The notes under the pieces are model-generated. The model made no database searches, was not told where the DNA came from, and worked only from the letters and a program-made list of their open reading frames with translations. Shown here piece by piece: positions 22,376 to 33,133 of a stretch of DNA of 64,000 bases (its first letter is position 1; each line of letters opens with the position of its first letter). The position numbers were made by a program, and so were the translations under genes. This stretch comes from Anthracocystis setariae (Eukaryota > Basidiomycota > Ustilaginomycetes > Ustilaginales > Ustilaginaceae), in NCBI GenBank assembly GCA_928724745.1, contig CAKMXJ010000008.1:857622-921621 (forward strand). Reading direction: 5' to 3'.

Positions 22376-22587
22376 CGCTGAACACCCGCATACCCTCCCT
22401 CTCCACACTTGCATCCCCCTCCACTAACACACTCATCCACTCTACCAACTCACCATCCCCAAACCACTCATCACAGCACACCCAACATCAAAACACCAAT
22501 TAAACTGGACTTTCAACATCAACACAAGACAATCTCGCTTCTCTCAACAGTAGCAGTAGCAGTAACAGTAGCAGTAGTGTTGTGTTC
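20744..22587. other. Gene-free spacer rich in simple repeats
   Basis: I see no convincing gene in these 1.84 kb. There is a G-run near 20869-20889, a TC run (about 21114-21142), a GA run (about 21406-21427) and an A31 tract (22342-22372). Short frames are repeat-derived or lack domains. The right end is the 3' side of the protease gene. Confidence 0.5.
22342..22372. repeat. Poly(A) tract
   Basis: A run of 31 A bases, preceded by a TC-rich stretch near 22271. It lies downstream of the protease gene. No target-site duplication or retroelement body is visible beside it. Confidence 0.85.
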
Positions 22588-24129
22588 TTAATTGTAACGA
22601 ACATCGGATCTCTTGCCAAGCCCAATTCGCCTTGCCGAGACCGTTAGGTTTTGCCCACCCTGATCGAACACCACGACGTGATTCTTGATAAAGCTCAAAC
22701 CAATGATCGAGATCTGTGCGGGACCGGTTTGGAATGCCGAGTAGCACATGTTTGACTTGCCCCCAGCCAGCGTAGCGGGCACCGGCTGATTGGCGTAAAA
22801 CACATAGTCCTCTTTGGGGATAGTGAAATTGGTTCCACCCACCTCGAGGTTAAACGTAGGATTGTTGAATTGCGTCTCATGCTTACGCACACCCGTGTCG
22901 CATGGAACGAGGTAAGGGAAAGCAAGACCGCTGTTGGTCGCCGCAACGTACGAGCCGACAATCTGGCTGTTGATCTGCTTGACGATCGGCGCAGGAAGGT
23001 AAAACACAGCCGAACCAGTATCCACCATAAATCGGATGGGTCGCTCGCTCGTACCTGGAGCAGCTGCCAGTACGGAATCACCCATGGTCATCTTGTCAAA
23101 GTAACCTGCCCACAGGAACGGAGACAGCGCACGCGTCCAGGTGATGTCGCCGTCGAGATGCTGCGCGTCGATTTCGCCAAAAGTGTAGCGTCCTCCGCCA
23201 CCCAGGCCGGTGTTACGATTGGCTTTTTTGAGCGTAGCAGTGAGGTAGGTCTGGTTGAGGAGACCGCGCGAGGACATGGCCTCGAAAGGGGTGGTCCAGC
23301 CGCCCTGAGTGTAGGAGCCGGTACCGGCAGAGAGACCGATGAGACCGTCCATGCCACGCGAAGCGCGCGAGCCGGTAAGGTTGGTGGCAAGGGCAAGAGG
23401 CAGGCCATCGACGCCGAGGCGCTGGTGTCCAAAGCTGAAGGTGTCGAGGCCGACGTAGCCGGAAACACGGGAGCCAGCACCGTAAGATGCGGTCCAAGAC
23501 TGAGCCGGGGTACCAGCCGGGGCAGGCTGCGGTTTGTTATTGACGACAGTACGATTGTGGTAGGTGGTGGACTGGGTGGGATCGAAGAAGGTGTGGTTGT
23601 TAGCGTAGCAACAAGCGGGAGAATAGACCCAGGAGTCGGGACTACCCGAGTCAAAGACGACTTGAAGATCCTGAGGAGCGGTACCGAAGCCAACGTTGAC
23701 GAGCCATTCGTTGTCTGCCGAGTTGTCTGTGGCTTTGTTGATGACGATGCCAAGCGAGTGGTCGTGGTATTTGCCACCTTGGATCCAGCTGCTGACTTGA
23801 TTGCCAAGGTTGTCGATGGTGTTGTCGATGGTGTTACCAAGGTTGTTGAGGGCGCAAAGATCGATGCCAAAGTTGTTGGCAGCTTGAGGTCGACAGCCGT
23901 TTGCGCTACGTCTTGAGCCTGCACCGGAAAGGTCGCGCTTGCGGAATTGGAGAGGCAGCTCGGAGGTTTCCCACCTGGAAGCTAAGAAGCTGGGGTGGTT
24001 TGGTTGGCCATCTGGGGTCCAGAGGGATTGGATGGGTTGGTGCGAGACATCGAGTTGTTGGCTAGCGGTGACGACACCAGAGAGGGTGACGGTGGCAGCA
24101 ACGCCGACCAGGGCCGTAGCAGACTTCAT
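22588..24129 (-). CDS. Secreted pepsin-like aspartic protease (family A1)
   Basis: This is a 513-residue secreted endopeptidase. Residues 1-22 form a hydrophobic signal peptide ending near VTASQ. A propeptide follows, with a possible Kex2-type site at FRKRD (about 62-66). The two catalytic aspartates are D160 in VVFDSGSPDSWVYS and D370 in FMVDTGSAVFYLPA. The first motif reads DSG instead of the common DTG, which is tolerated in several active family members. The family Gly-rich flap region (SWTASYGAGSRVSGYVGLD) and the late hydrophobic strand ISIIGLSFIKNHVVVFD are present. Several N-x-S/T glycosylation sites occur. No C-terminal hydrophobic anchor is seen, so a soluble or wall-associated enzyme is more likely than a yapsin. 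There is no intron. In smuts such proteases may serve nutrition or host interaction, which cannot be decided here. Confidence 0.9.
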   Translation of the reverse strand: MKSATALVGVAATVTLSGVVTASQQLDVSHQPIQSLWTPDGQPNHPSFLASRWETSELPLQFRKRDLSGAGSRRSANGCRPQAANNFGIDLCALNNLGNTIDNTIDNLGNQVSSWIQGGKYHDHSLGIVINKATDNSADNEWLVNVGFGTAPQDLQVVFDSGSPDSWVYSPACCYANNHTFFDPTQSTTYHNRTVVNNKPQPAPAGTPAQSWTASYGAGSRVSGYVGLDTFSFGHQRLGVDGLPLALATNLTGSRASRGMDGLIGLSAGTGSYTQGGWTTPFEAMSSRGLLNQTYLTATLKKANRNTGLGGGGRYTFGEIDAQHLDGDITWTRALSPFLWAGYFDKMTMGDSVLAAAPGTSERPIRFMVDTGSAVFYLPAPIVKQINSQIVGSYVAATNSGLAFPYLVPCDTGVRKHETQFNNPTFNLEVGGTNFTIPKEDYVFYANQPVPATLAGGKSNMCYSAFQTGPAQISIIGLSFIKNHVVVFDQGGQNLTVSARRIGLGKRSDVRYN

Positions 24130-24551
24130 GATTGTATGGGAAGAGAAAGCAAAGATGGTGAGAGGGATGGTGGGGTGGTGTGCAGATGTAGAATGAGAAC
24201 GTCGTCCGTCTTATAGGGAAGCAACCGTCAAGGTTGTTTTGAATGGCCCCCAAACAACCAGCGACAATGGATCCAGCCCAATTGTGTACCGCGGTCGAGG
24301 CTTGTTGGTGCGGGCAGTCGCGTGTTGACCGACGTAAGATGGAGGAGGGGGATGCTGGAAGGGTCAGGCAAGGATGAAAGACCGACGTCGGAGAGACAAC
24401 CAGGAGGATCGACAATACAGAACTGTAGAAGGCTTTATGGCGGCTTGTTAGCGCTGCATGATCTGCATGATGGCGAAGCTAAGAGGGGTGAGGAAGCAAC
24501 ACGCCGAGCTGTAGCGGAGCACGGATGCAAGTTTGCTGGCAGTGCAGAAAG

Positions 24552-24594
<43 letters not shown>

Positions 24595-26054
24595 GAGTGG
24601 AGTTCGAGACAATAGTGTTGGACAGGAACGAGGCGGCATGGAGAGGGTGAGCGTGAGCTTGATTAATATTATTGAGGCATTCAGTGCGAGTCAACATGCA
24701 ATGCCAATGCAACGTTAGCTTCGTTTGGCTTGGCCCATGAAACGCAGCAAACAGTCGCAGCACAGCATGGCAGCGCATAGTACTGGATTCCCCCCCTTTT
24801 TGCTGCAGACCCGCAAGCGGAATTCAAATTATCGTTCTGTACTGCTGTGCATAAAGTGTATGTGTATGTGTATGTGTATGTGCATGTGTATGTGTATGCG
24901 ATTCGATCCGCCGAAAGGGATCGACAAACAAAAAATTATTGTGAAAAAAAAAAAAGAAAAAGAAAGCATTTCTACACTCCACTCTTGTTGTGCGACACAT
25001 CACTTCCAAGCAACACGTTTGTCTCACTCTCACCTTGCTGTTGTCGTGTACTGTACAGTACTGTCGCAAGCCTATCTCGCTTGGCAAACGGTGCCTGAAT
25101 ATTACGCTTCGTCTCCATACCCTTTCAAGCCTATCGCATGGCTGTTCGAGTCGCTCTAGGCACACAGCAGAGCACAGTGCAGTACTGTACCGTACAGTCC
25201 TGTAGCGAGGATACCGTACTGGGTCGTGTGCTGAACTGTACCACATGATGCAAAATTACAACCATGCCAACGCTGCAGCTGTCGATGCCAACGTCTGTGC
25301 ACAAACCGACATGTCACCACAGTATCACGTTTTTGCCTAGTCTCGGCGTGTTGCAGTGCGCGTTAAGAAAAGTATGAGAGTAAGTTGAATTTATGGGGAA
25401 TTCCTTTGGGGCCAAAGCCTCAGGTTAAATACCCTTGGCCTGGCTGGGTACAAAAATTTTCACTAATTATGCGCGTCTGCTGCAACACGGCGCCGTTGAC
25501 CAACAGAAGCTTTTTTTTTTTTTTTTTTTTTTTTTTGGGAATTGTTTTCTTTTTCTCCTTCCGCCGAATCCTTCTTTTTGGCTGCACCGACTCGGGCGGC
25601 CGTTGAACTATAATATATTAATTCTTTTCAGGCGCTTGCACCATTTCGGCGGAACCCCTTGCAGCCTTCTTCATCTGAACACGGAAATTGTCGCGACTTT
25701 CTCGACATCACCCGATCCACAGTAGTGCAGAGTACTTGTCGTCGAATTCACTCGCTTCGACCAAAACGCACGCGCCCCTGCCCAGCGGATCCTCCTCCTC
25801 CTCCTCCTCCTCCTTCTTCTTCTTCTTCTTCTCTGCCCTTCTTCCGACCCCTTACATCTCGACCTCCCCACAGACTGTCCTCCCCGCTTCTTCTAGCCCG
25901 ACTCAATCAACGCTGCCTTCTGTTCCATCCCCACTCCCCCCCCACAACACTCCTTGCACTTGCATTCGCGCTTGTTTACGATCGCTTCTATTGTTGTATA
26001 TACATTAAATGACAAAAGTGAATCCGATGCGTCGGTCAACTATTTTGGCCGGGC
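24130..26054. other. Gene-free spacer between the protease and ABC transporter genes
   Basis: No gene is recognised. It contains a GA run (24556-24591), TATGTG repeats (about 24857-24898), palindromic GTACTGTACAGTAC motifs (25048-25063 and 25181-25199), a T26 tract (25511-25536) and CTC/TTC triplet runs (about 25790-25832). The left part upstream of the protease is its probable promoter. Confidence 0.5.
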
Positions 26055-29000
26055 CTACTTGAAAACGGCATTGGACCTGCTCGTCTTGGCCTTATCGGCA
26101 GAACGTTGCTCTTCGGCCTGCTTGGCAATGCGCAACAATTCCGCCATCTCGCCGCTCTGCTCGCACATCGAATGGAACACGCTCGACTCGTTCTCCATCA
26201 GCGACAGCGGCGAGCCACACTCCACCACCTTGCCCTTGCCCAGCACCACAATCTTGTCGTAGTCTGCGATCGTCTTGATCCGGTGGGCAATCGTGATGAT
26301 CGTCGCCTGCGGTGCCATCTCCTGACGGATCGTCTTTTGAATCTGTGCATCCGACGCCGAATCCAAGTTGGCCGTGCTTTCGTCCAACACCAAGATTCGA
26401 CTATCGCGCAGCTTGAGCAATCCACGTGCCAGCGCCAGCAGCTGCTTCTGACCAGCCGAAAAGTTGCGTCCGCCCTGCTCCACAACAGCATCCAGAGATG
26501 TGATGATGTTGGTCCGTCCATACATTTCCGCGTCTCCACTTCCCTCTTGGCCGTCTACCCCACTTTCGCCGTCCGGTCCAGGAGATGCCGGTCGACTAGG
26601 AGCACGACTCACCGCACGCGATGCTGCTGGCGTCGCCAAAGACGCCAACCGGCATCGCTCCAGTGCCGTCCACAGTTCACCATCGTCGTACACGTTGAAA
26701 GGGTCCAGGTTGGATCGCACCGTACCACTGAACAGCTGAGCGTCCTGCGGAATCACGGTCAGTCTCTGTCGCAACGTTTGAATCGGGATCGATGAAATGT
26801 CAATTCCATCAATCTCGATCGATCCCTGCTCGGCTTCCAAAAAGCGGAAGAAGCACAACGCGAGCGTCGACTTGCCCGATCCCGTTCGTCCAACGATGCC
26901 CACCTTCTCGCGAGGCTCGAACTCGAGGTCAATGCCGTCCAACACTCGAGGAAACTCGGGCGTATATCGAACCGCCAGATTCTTGATCGCAATCTTTCCT
27001 TCGCTGCTTGGCCAGTACGCAGGTGGCTCCTGCCCGTCCTGTCGCTCCGGCTCCAGTTCCAGATACTCGTTGATTCGTTCCACGCTGTTCATGTTGATCT
27101 CGGTCTGCGTGTACATGCGCACGATCCACAGCACCGATTCGACAAACGTGATCGCATATGCCAGCACGAATCCTGCCAAGCTCGCCTCGGTATCCGCTCG
27201 CAGAAGCAGGAACACCGCCGAAAGGAATGCCACCGACGCGCCCGCAATGTCCACGCGCACAGACAGCCATCGGTTCTCGTACCACAGGAAGAAGAACGCA
27301 CGGTTCGCCTTGTCCACCAGACGCAAACAGTGGCGTGTGAAACGGCCCGCGTCGCCATAGGCGCGAATGACGACGCATCCGTTCAGCACCTCGCCCACTA
27401 CCGTGTAGATTGGCGATCGTTCCACCGACTCGATTCGCTTCAAGTCGCGTGAACTCACCAAGTACAGTGCGCCGATCACCCAGTAGACGCAGATCACGAT
27501 CAGAGCCACCACCAAAAAGATCGGCGTCGCCCAACAGATCAGCGTCAGGATCGCCGTAGCGGTGAGCGTGCACTCGAGCAAAAACAGCATGCAGACCGCC
27601 ATTTCCTGATCGATCGTCTCGATATCCTTCGACAGACGGTTCATGATTCGTCCCACGGGCGTACGGTCGAAGAATGCCGGTCGAGCGTTCAAGATGGCAT
27701 CCGTCAGCAGTCGGTAGATCCGTCGAGACGCCCTGAGCGAAATAAAGAACTCGTATCCGTCGCGTAGCACCGCCATGATCATGAATCCAAGCGAGATGGC
27801 TAGATACACACTCAGGTAGTACGTATCCAGGTCGCCAGAGTTGCTGCGTCGATCGATGCTAGTCATGTCCGAGAGCGTCTTGGAGAACGTCTGCACCGGA
27901 TTGAGTGGAGCGAGCGAGAGGACCTGTTGGCCCTGCGAGCCTGCCGAGCCCGTGTAGGTACCAGACGTCAACGAGTCCGAGACATTGAGCGAGTGCTCAG
28001 GTGTCGACTCGGTGGTTGCCAAACGATCGATCGAACGGTGCAGGATGTCGTCCAATCGCAGGCCGCCGATCCATGATGGTCGACTTGACCAGAGCGTGTC
28101 GATGAGTGGCGTGGTCATGAAGGTTTCAATCTGTGCGTATGTGAGTCGAGGCTTGTGCACGGACGAGACATGGGCGGTCGCCATCTGCGCATCGGCCGAC
28201 TCCTCGCGATAGTCGTGCGAACCTGCCCATCGCCTCAGCCAGGCACCAGAGCCAATGTCGAGCGCACGTACAGCGAAGAAAAAGAGCAGAAGCGAGCCCC
28301 ACAAGAGCACTGCGTATCGTGCCTTGCTGGCCACGGATCCGAGATAGAGTCCGTAGTTCTTGGTACCGACCGCACCCGAGCTGTACGTCTCCTCGTTGGC
28401 GTGAGCCCTTTTTTTCTCGAGCTTTTTGGCCATCTCTTCGCGTTCCGCTTCGTCGCTGCCTCCAGCGGCGAGCTCCTCGATCGTCATTTCCTCACCTTCC
28501 ACGTCGGCCGCGTGGCCGGCCTTGAGGCTCGACTGAAGGGCTTCGCCCTCTTCCGAAAAGACACCGGTGGCGTTGACGACGTCAGGTGTCCCGGCTGCTA
28601 CAACGCTGCCGTTATCCATCGCAACGGCGAAAGCAGCACCGGGCAGGCACAAGCTGATGGCATGGGTAACGAGAATGATGGTTCGGTTCTTGGCGAGGGC
28701 GCCCTTGAGAGCGTGACGATAGAGATGCTTGGCAGTGTGGCTGTCGACGGCAGAAAGAGCGTCGTCGATGAGCACGTGCTTGGCCGAGGAGTACAGTGCT
28801 CGAGCCAGAGCGATACGAGCTTTTTGGCCGCCGGACAGGGAGGTGCCCTTCTCACCGACCTCGGTTTCATCGCCGTATTCGAGGATTTTGAGATCGGGCT
28901 CGAGCGCACATGCCTTGACCACGGCGCGATAGCGGCGTTCGTCGTACGGAGAGCCGAAAAGCACATTCTCCTTGAGCGTAGTGCCGAGCAACCACGGGCT

Positions 29001-31901
29001 CTGACTGCAGTAGGCAACCGATTCGCTGAGGCCAGTGGCGCGGTCGATGGGAGCCGTGGCACGTGCCACAGGGCAGGGCATGAAAGTGCGTCCGCTAAGC
29101 TGTCGAGTTTCACCTAGAAGCGAGAGCAACAAGGTGGTCTTACCAGAGCCGACGGGACCAGCCACGATGCTGAGTTTCCCAACGGGGAAGTGCAAATTGA
29201 TGTCGCGCAGACAGAAGGCGCCTTCTTCCACATGGCTGTCATCATCAGCGTAGGTGAAGCTGGCATCTTCGAAACCGAGTCGACGATGTGAGCTGGTCGA
29301 CGATGACCGAGAGGCGACAGCACCAGTCTCGCCATCGGTGCTGGCTTCGAGATCGCCAAACTCGCTCGAGTCGTCGTCGCGGAGCAGCTGTTGGTATTTC
29401 TGTGTTTCTTGCTCGCGCAGATATGTGTCGATACGGCGCACTGAAACGAGCGAGTTGAGGATCTGCACAATCATGTCCGGAAGGGCATCGAGCGGGTTTC
29501 TCAGCGTGTTGAAGAGGGCGAGCGCGGTAAAGGCCTTCTCAGCCGTAAGCGGTTGATGGAAGATCTTGGTGTGAGCGCCAAAGGTTGCACAGGTAACAAG
29601 CATCGGCGTACCCATGTAGGTAAACGTGTTGCAGAGCCATGCGAGATAGCGAAGGCCGAGGACGTGGAGTTCGCGCTGACGGGCTTCGTCCATGCGGGCG
29701 TTAAACGAGCGCTCCCAGGCAAAGAACTTGACCGTCTTGATACAGCCGAGCACCTCGGTGGCGAGGTTGAGACGCTGATCGGTGGTCTCGAGCAAGCGCT
29801 TCTGTAGCTTGACGAACCAGCGCGACACGAGGGTCTGGATGGGAAGCGAGGCAAGCAGTACCAGGAAACCAATCACCGCCGACCAGCCGAGGAGGACGAT
29901 GAGATAGACCAGACAGAGACCGATGACGAGCGGTGCCCTGGGGGCCAAGAAGTGGAGGTAGGCACAGATTTCGGAAACCTTGAAGACGTCGACCGAGATG
30001 AGGTTGACCACCTGACCGTCGGTTGCACGCTTGGGCACAGCATCATCGTGATTTCCATTTGCTTCGTCGGATGCCTTGTTCTTGGCGGCGGCAGTAGAGT
30101 CGTCATCGTTTGCGTCGCCGTCGTCATCCTTGGCGGCGTCATCCTTATCGCCAGTGCTGCCAATGTCCTTACGACGGAGCGTCTTGGTGACGATCTCGGT
30201 GATGAGGATAGCGCGGAGACGAATGCAGATACGTCTACCGATGAAGAGAGCGCGTGAAGCCGAGATGGATGCAAGAATCTGACCGACGAGCATGCCAAAG
30301 GCGTAGAGGATGCAAAGATGGAGCGGCTCGACGCCTTGGGTATTGCCACTGCGACGCTGCTCGCCCCTAGCTGCGATGAAAGCCAGGATCTTCTGGAGGA
30401 AGAAAGGCGGAACGAGGTCGAGGATTGCCTCGAGTGTAGCCCAGAGGAATTGGAGCGCTAGGAACCACTTGAAATGACCAAAGAGACGACGCCAGAGTGG
30501 GCGGGTGGATGGGGCTAGGCCAGCGTGCAAGCCTTGGCTGTGCCTGGAGGGAGCAGAGGTATGCGAGTCGTCGAAGCGCGCCGAAGTGTAGGCGCGGAAG
30601 CATGCGACAACGGCGGCCGCCTTGTCTGCGATGGGCAGATCCGGGATGGCTGCCAATGTGAATTGAACTTTGTAGTGCTTGACAATCGCGGGCGTGACGT
30701 ATCCGAAGGTGGCACGCGAAAGAAGCGAGGCAGTCTCTTCTGGCGCAGGGATGAGCTGCTCGGGTGCATCTGTAGCGGGGACGGGGCTGGGACGGAGCCG
30801 GCCATCGACGGTGGAGAGACGAGGCGAGGGGAAGGCTGTACCAGGCTCGCCATGCTGAGTGTCGGGTGACATTGTGGTGTAGATGGCTCGCAAGTCGCGA
30901 GGAAGCACGGTCTGAAGCGGCAAGAGGAAGGTGGGGGCTAGGGTGATGCATCCAACGGCGAGCTCGATAGCGGTGAGGACAACAGCGCCTGTGGAGTGGA
31001 GGGTGGGGTGTGCGTGTCGGTTGAGTAGGGCGGTGCGCAGGTTGAAGAGAGCGAGGACAAGGTAGACGGACATGAGTGTCGCCTTGTGAGAGAAGAACGA
31101 GTGGTTGGTGACGAGCGAATAAGCAGACAGAGAGGCGAGGTAGAACCAGAGGAAGGCCCAGTAGATCTGGTAGCTGCGAGAGTGCCAGCCAGTGGCCCAA
31201 TCGCCAGCGTGAAGAGCTGCCAAGGTGACTGAACCAAAGACGTCGACGATGCGTCGAACCAACTCGAGGCGACGGAGATGGTCGAGGGCTTGTGGATCGC
31301 GGACGGTGGGTGGCGTAAGATGCACCTCATTGAGGATGACGGCGTTCTCGGTGTGAAAGACTTGAAGCGCAGCCTGAGAAGCAGCAGTGGCCGAGTTGAG
31401 CTTAGCAGCGGTATTTGAGGAAGCAGAGGGAGGCGCAGAGGAGTGGGCAGATGAAACGCTGCTACTGCGGAGGATACGCGACGAGTTCCAAGGCAAGATA
31501 GCACTGAGCAAGCGGCGAGGCCAGCTCATGAAGCGCACAGTTGCGGATTGGCGAGAAGGGCTGGGGTGGTGCGGTAGGGATCGAGGCTGTGCTTGAAGAA
31601 CAGCCGAGAACGACGAAGCGCCAGGGTCGAGAATGGCGACATTCTGAACCGAAGCGGTGAGCGCACGACGGCGACGAAAGTGATGGACGATAAGCAGAAA
31701 GAAGGAGAGCAAGACGAGCGCTAGAGGTAAGGAAGAATTGAGCACCTGCTGATGGAAGCATACGTCCCAATCGAGTCCGTTCCAGATGGGACGACCCAGG
31801 CAGCTGGATGAGAAGGGCATGACGAGCAAAGTGGGTGCCGAACGATCCGCAGTCATGAGTGGTGCGCGTAGCGAGTGGCAATGGGCTGCGGGAGGGTGCA
31901 A
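26055..31901 (-). CDS. ABCC-type (MRP/YOR1/YBT1-like) ABC transporter
   Basis: This is a full-length ATP-driven exporter of 1948 residues, built TMD0-TMD1-NBD1-TMD2-NBD2 as in the MRP subfamily. The N-terminal hydrophobic helices (for example SLPLALVLLSFFLLIV) form TMD0. NBD1, near residues 890-1100, has Walker A GPVGSGKTT, signature LSGGQKARIALARAL and Walker B VLIDDALSAVD. An Asp replaces the catalytic Glu, as is usual in ABCC NBD1. NBD2, from about 1640, has Walker A GRTGSGKST, a Q-loop VIPQDAQLFSG, signature FSAGQKQLLALARGL and Walker B ILVLDESTANLD with the catalytic Glu. A long acidic insert (DDAAKDDDGDANDDD) lies in TMD1 and a charged linker (MAKKLEKKRAHANEE) follows NBD1. Expected at the vacuole or plasma membrane, exporting conjugates or drugs; the substrate is unknown. 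Met16 (31856) is an alternative start. No intron. Confidence 0.94.
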   Translation of the reverse strand: MHPPAAHCHSLRAPLMTADRSAPTLLVMPFSSSCLGRPIWNGLDWDVCFHQQVLNSSLPLALVLLSFFLLIVHHFRRRRALTASVQNVAILDPGASSFSAVLQAQPRSLPHHPSPSRQSATVRFMSWPRRLLSAILPWNSSRILRSSSVSSAHSSAPPSASSNTAAKLNSATAASQAALQVFHTENAVILNEVHLTPPTVRDPQALDHLRRLELVRRIVDVFGSVTLAALHAGDWATGWHSRSYQIYWAFLWFYLASLSAYSLVTNHSFFSHKATLMSVYLVLALFNLRTALLNRHAHPTLHSTGAVVLTAIELAVGCITLAPTFLLPLQTVLPRDLRAIYTTMSPDTQHGEPGTAFPSPRLSTVDGRLRPSPVPATDAPEQLIPAPEETASLLSRATFGYVTPAIVKHYKVQFTLAAIPDLPIADKAAAVVACFRAYTSARFDDSHTSAPSRHSQGLHAGLAPSTRPLWRRLFGHFKWFLALQFLWATLEAILDLVPPFFLQKILAFIAARGEQRRSGNTQGVEPLHLCILYAFGMLVGQILASISASRALFIGRRICIRLRAILITEIVTKTLRRKDIGSTGDKDDAAKDDDGDANDDDSTAAAKNKASDEANGNHDDAVPKRATDGQVVNLISVDVFKVSEICAYLHFLAPRAPLVIGLCLVYLIVLLGWSAVIGFLVLLASLPIQTLVSRWFVKLQKRLLETTDQRLNLATEVLGCIKTVKFFAWERSFNARMDEARQRELHVLGLRYLAWLCNTFTYMGTPMLVTCATFGAHTKIFHQPLTAEKAFTALALFNTLRNPLDALPDMIVQILNSLVSVRRIDTYLREQETQKYQQLLRDDDSSEFGDLEASTDGETGAVASRSSSTSSHRRLGFEDASFTYADDDSHVEEGAFCLRDINLHFPVGKLSIVAGPVGSGKTTLLLSLLGETRQLSGRTFMPCPVARATAPIDRATGLSESVAYCSQSPWLLGTTLKENVLFGSPYDERRYRAVVKACALEPDLKILEYGDETEVGEKGTSLSGGQKARIALARALYSSAKHVLIDDALSAVDSHTAKHLYRHALKGALAKNRTIILVTHAISLCLPGAAFAVAMDNGSVVAAGTPDVVNATGVFSEEGEALQSSLKAGHAADVEGEEMTIEELAAGGSDEAEREEMAKKLEKKRAHANEETYSSGAVGTKNYGLYLGSVASKARYAVLLWGSLLLFFFAVRALDIGSGAWLRRWAGSHDYREESADAQMATAHVSSVHKPRLTYAQIETFMTTPLIDTLWSSRPSWIGGLRLDDILHRSIDRLATTESTPEHSLNVSDSLTSGTYTGSAGSQGQQVLSLAPLNPVQTFSKTLSDMTSIDRRSNSGDLDTYYLSVYLAISLGFMIMAVLRDGYEFFISLRASRRIYRLLTDAILNARPAFFDRTPVGRIMNRLSKDIETIDQEMAVCMLFLLECTLTATAILTLICWATPIFLVVALIVICVYWVIGALYLVSSRDLKRIESVERSPIYTVVGEVLNGCVVIRAYGDAGRFTRHCLRLVDKANRAFFFLWYENRWLSVRVDIAGASVAFLSAVFLLLRADTEASLAGFVLAYAITFVESVLWIVRMYTQTEINMNSVERINEYLELEPERQDGQEPPAYWPSSEGKIAIKNLAVRYTPEFPRVLDGIDLEFEPREKVGIVGRTGSGKSTLALCFFRFLEAEQGSIEIDGIDISSIPIQTLRQRLTVIPQDAQLFSGTVRSNLDPFNVYDDGELWTALERCRLASLATPAASRAVSRAPSRPASPGPDGESGVDGQEGSGDAEMYGRTNIITSLDAVVEQGGRNFSAGQKQLLALARGLLKLRDSRILVLDESTANLDSASDAQIQKTIRQEMAPQATIITIAHRIKTIADYDKIVVLGKGKVVECGSPLSLMENESSVFHSMCEQSGEMAELLRIAKQAEEQRSADKAKTSRSNAVFK

Positions 31902-32552
31902 GATGGAGCCCTTGAAAATGGTGATCGTCGGCTGCCGAACCGAGAGCGCCTGCCTCGTATCGAGCAGGTTGGGGCTGCTATTCAGGGCTTAGGCTTCCAA
32001 GTGAGGGATGAACGGTGAAACTGAAGCTTGAAGTGTGAAAGAGCGACAGCTACCGACGACCCACTAAATAGCAAGGGAAGAGACGGGCGCCGGTGAGCAT
32101 AGAGTGGGTAGTGAGTGGTTCCGGGAGAGGGGTCGAGACAAATGCCAACCAAGTTGGAAAGGAAGAAGGATGGAAGCAAAGCATCGACGAGGATATACAG
32201 TAGGCCGTACAGCACTCGTGTCAGCGACATGACAATTTCTGCGAAAAAAATAAATAATAAATAAAATGTGCACACACGAGCGAGCTGCTCTGACCTGTCA
32301 AAAAAAAACCGCTTGCTTTCAACTTGAAAACGCACGAGCAGATGCACCCAAACCACACCTAAACCTCCACTCTGACCCACACACCCACACAGGGGATCAC
32401 AGAAAATCACATTCCGCAAAAACTGCAATCTTCCAGACGCTCCTGAGACAAGAATTTATTCACACTACTCTACAGTTACTCTGTAAATACAGTCAGTGCC
32501 TGCCTGCCTGCTGCACAAACTGCGTCGGCACAACGCCGTCCGCGTTTCCATA
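31902..32552. promoter_or_regulatory. Upstream region of the ABC transporter gene
   Basis: This is the probable promoter and leader of the ABC transporter on the minus strand. It holds an A/T-rich patch (32243-32265) and no supported gene. Confidence 0.45.
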
Positions 32553-32554
32553 TA

Positions 32555-33131
32555 TACCTTTTTTCGCTTCACATCGTGGTTTGCAGCAATGTCATCGTGA
32601 TCACTCCTAATGTCTTCGTGATACATGTTCAATATCCTAGCAATCTGAGCGTGATTCTACACGTTGTCATCGTGAGTGTTAATTGCTTGTCTTCGGGAGA
32701 GGTCTGTGTTGATCGTGATTAGTCAGCAACATGCGTGATCAATCTGTTCGGCTTGTCCAAAGTGCTGAGCTTCTCCTTGTTCTTGCCGAGGGGCTGAGTT
32801 CTGTCTTGACACCATCACATCGCATCGCCAACAACACCATACAGTCCAGACCAAGAAGCAGAGCTCAGTTCCTGATTCAATCCGAGAGAAGATTGTTGGC
32901 AAGGTATCCTTGATCATGTGATTTGAATGCGATTTGGTTCACACAGCATTCCCGATACATTTGGCAGATCTTGATACTTTGTTTGACTCCCGAACACAGC
33001 CAATCGAGACTCACGATCACATCATGTAGAATCACGCTCAGATTGCTAGGATATCGAACATGTATCACGAAGACATTAGGAGTAATCACGATGACATTGC
33101 TGCAAACCACGATCTGAAGCGAAAAAAGGTA
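32555..33131. mobile_element. MITE-like element with about 115-bp terminal inverted repeats and TA duplication
   Basis: The two ends are near-perfect reverse complements. The left arm (32555 to about 32669) begins TACCTTTTTTCGCTTCA, and the right arm (about 33017-33131) ends TGAAGCGAAAAAAGGTA. Only a few mismatches are seen over roughly 115 bases, including the inner block CAATCTGAGCGTGATTCTAC. The element is flanked by TA on both sides (32553-32554 and 33132-33133), the target duplication of Tc1/mariner-type elements. The 350-bp core has no transposase; small frames in it have no domain. I infer a non-autonomous miniature inverted-repeat element mobilised in trans. Search for other copies would confirm it. 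Confidence 0.85.
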
Positions 33132-33133
33132 TA

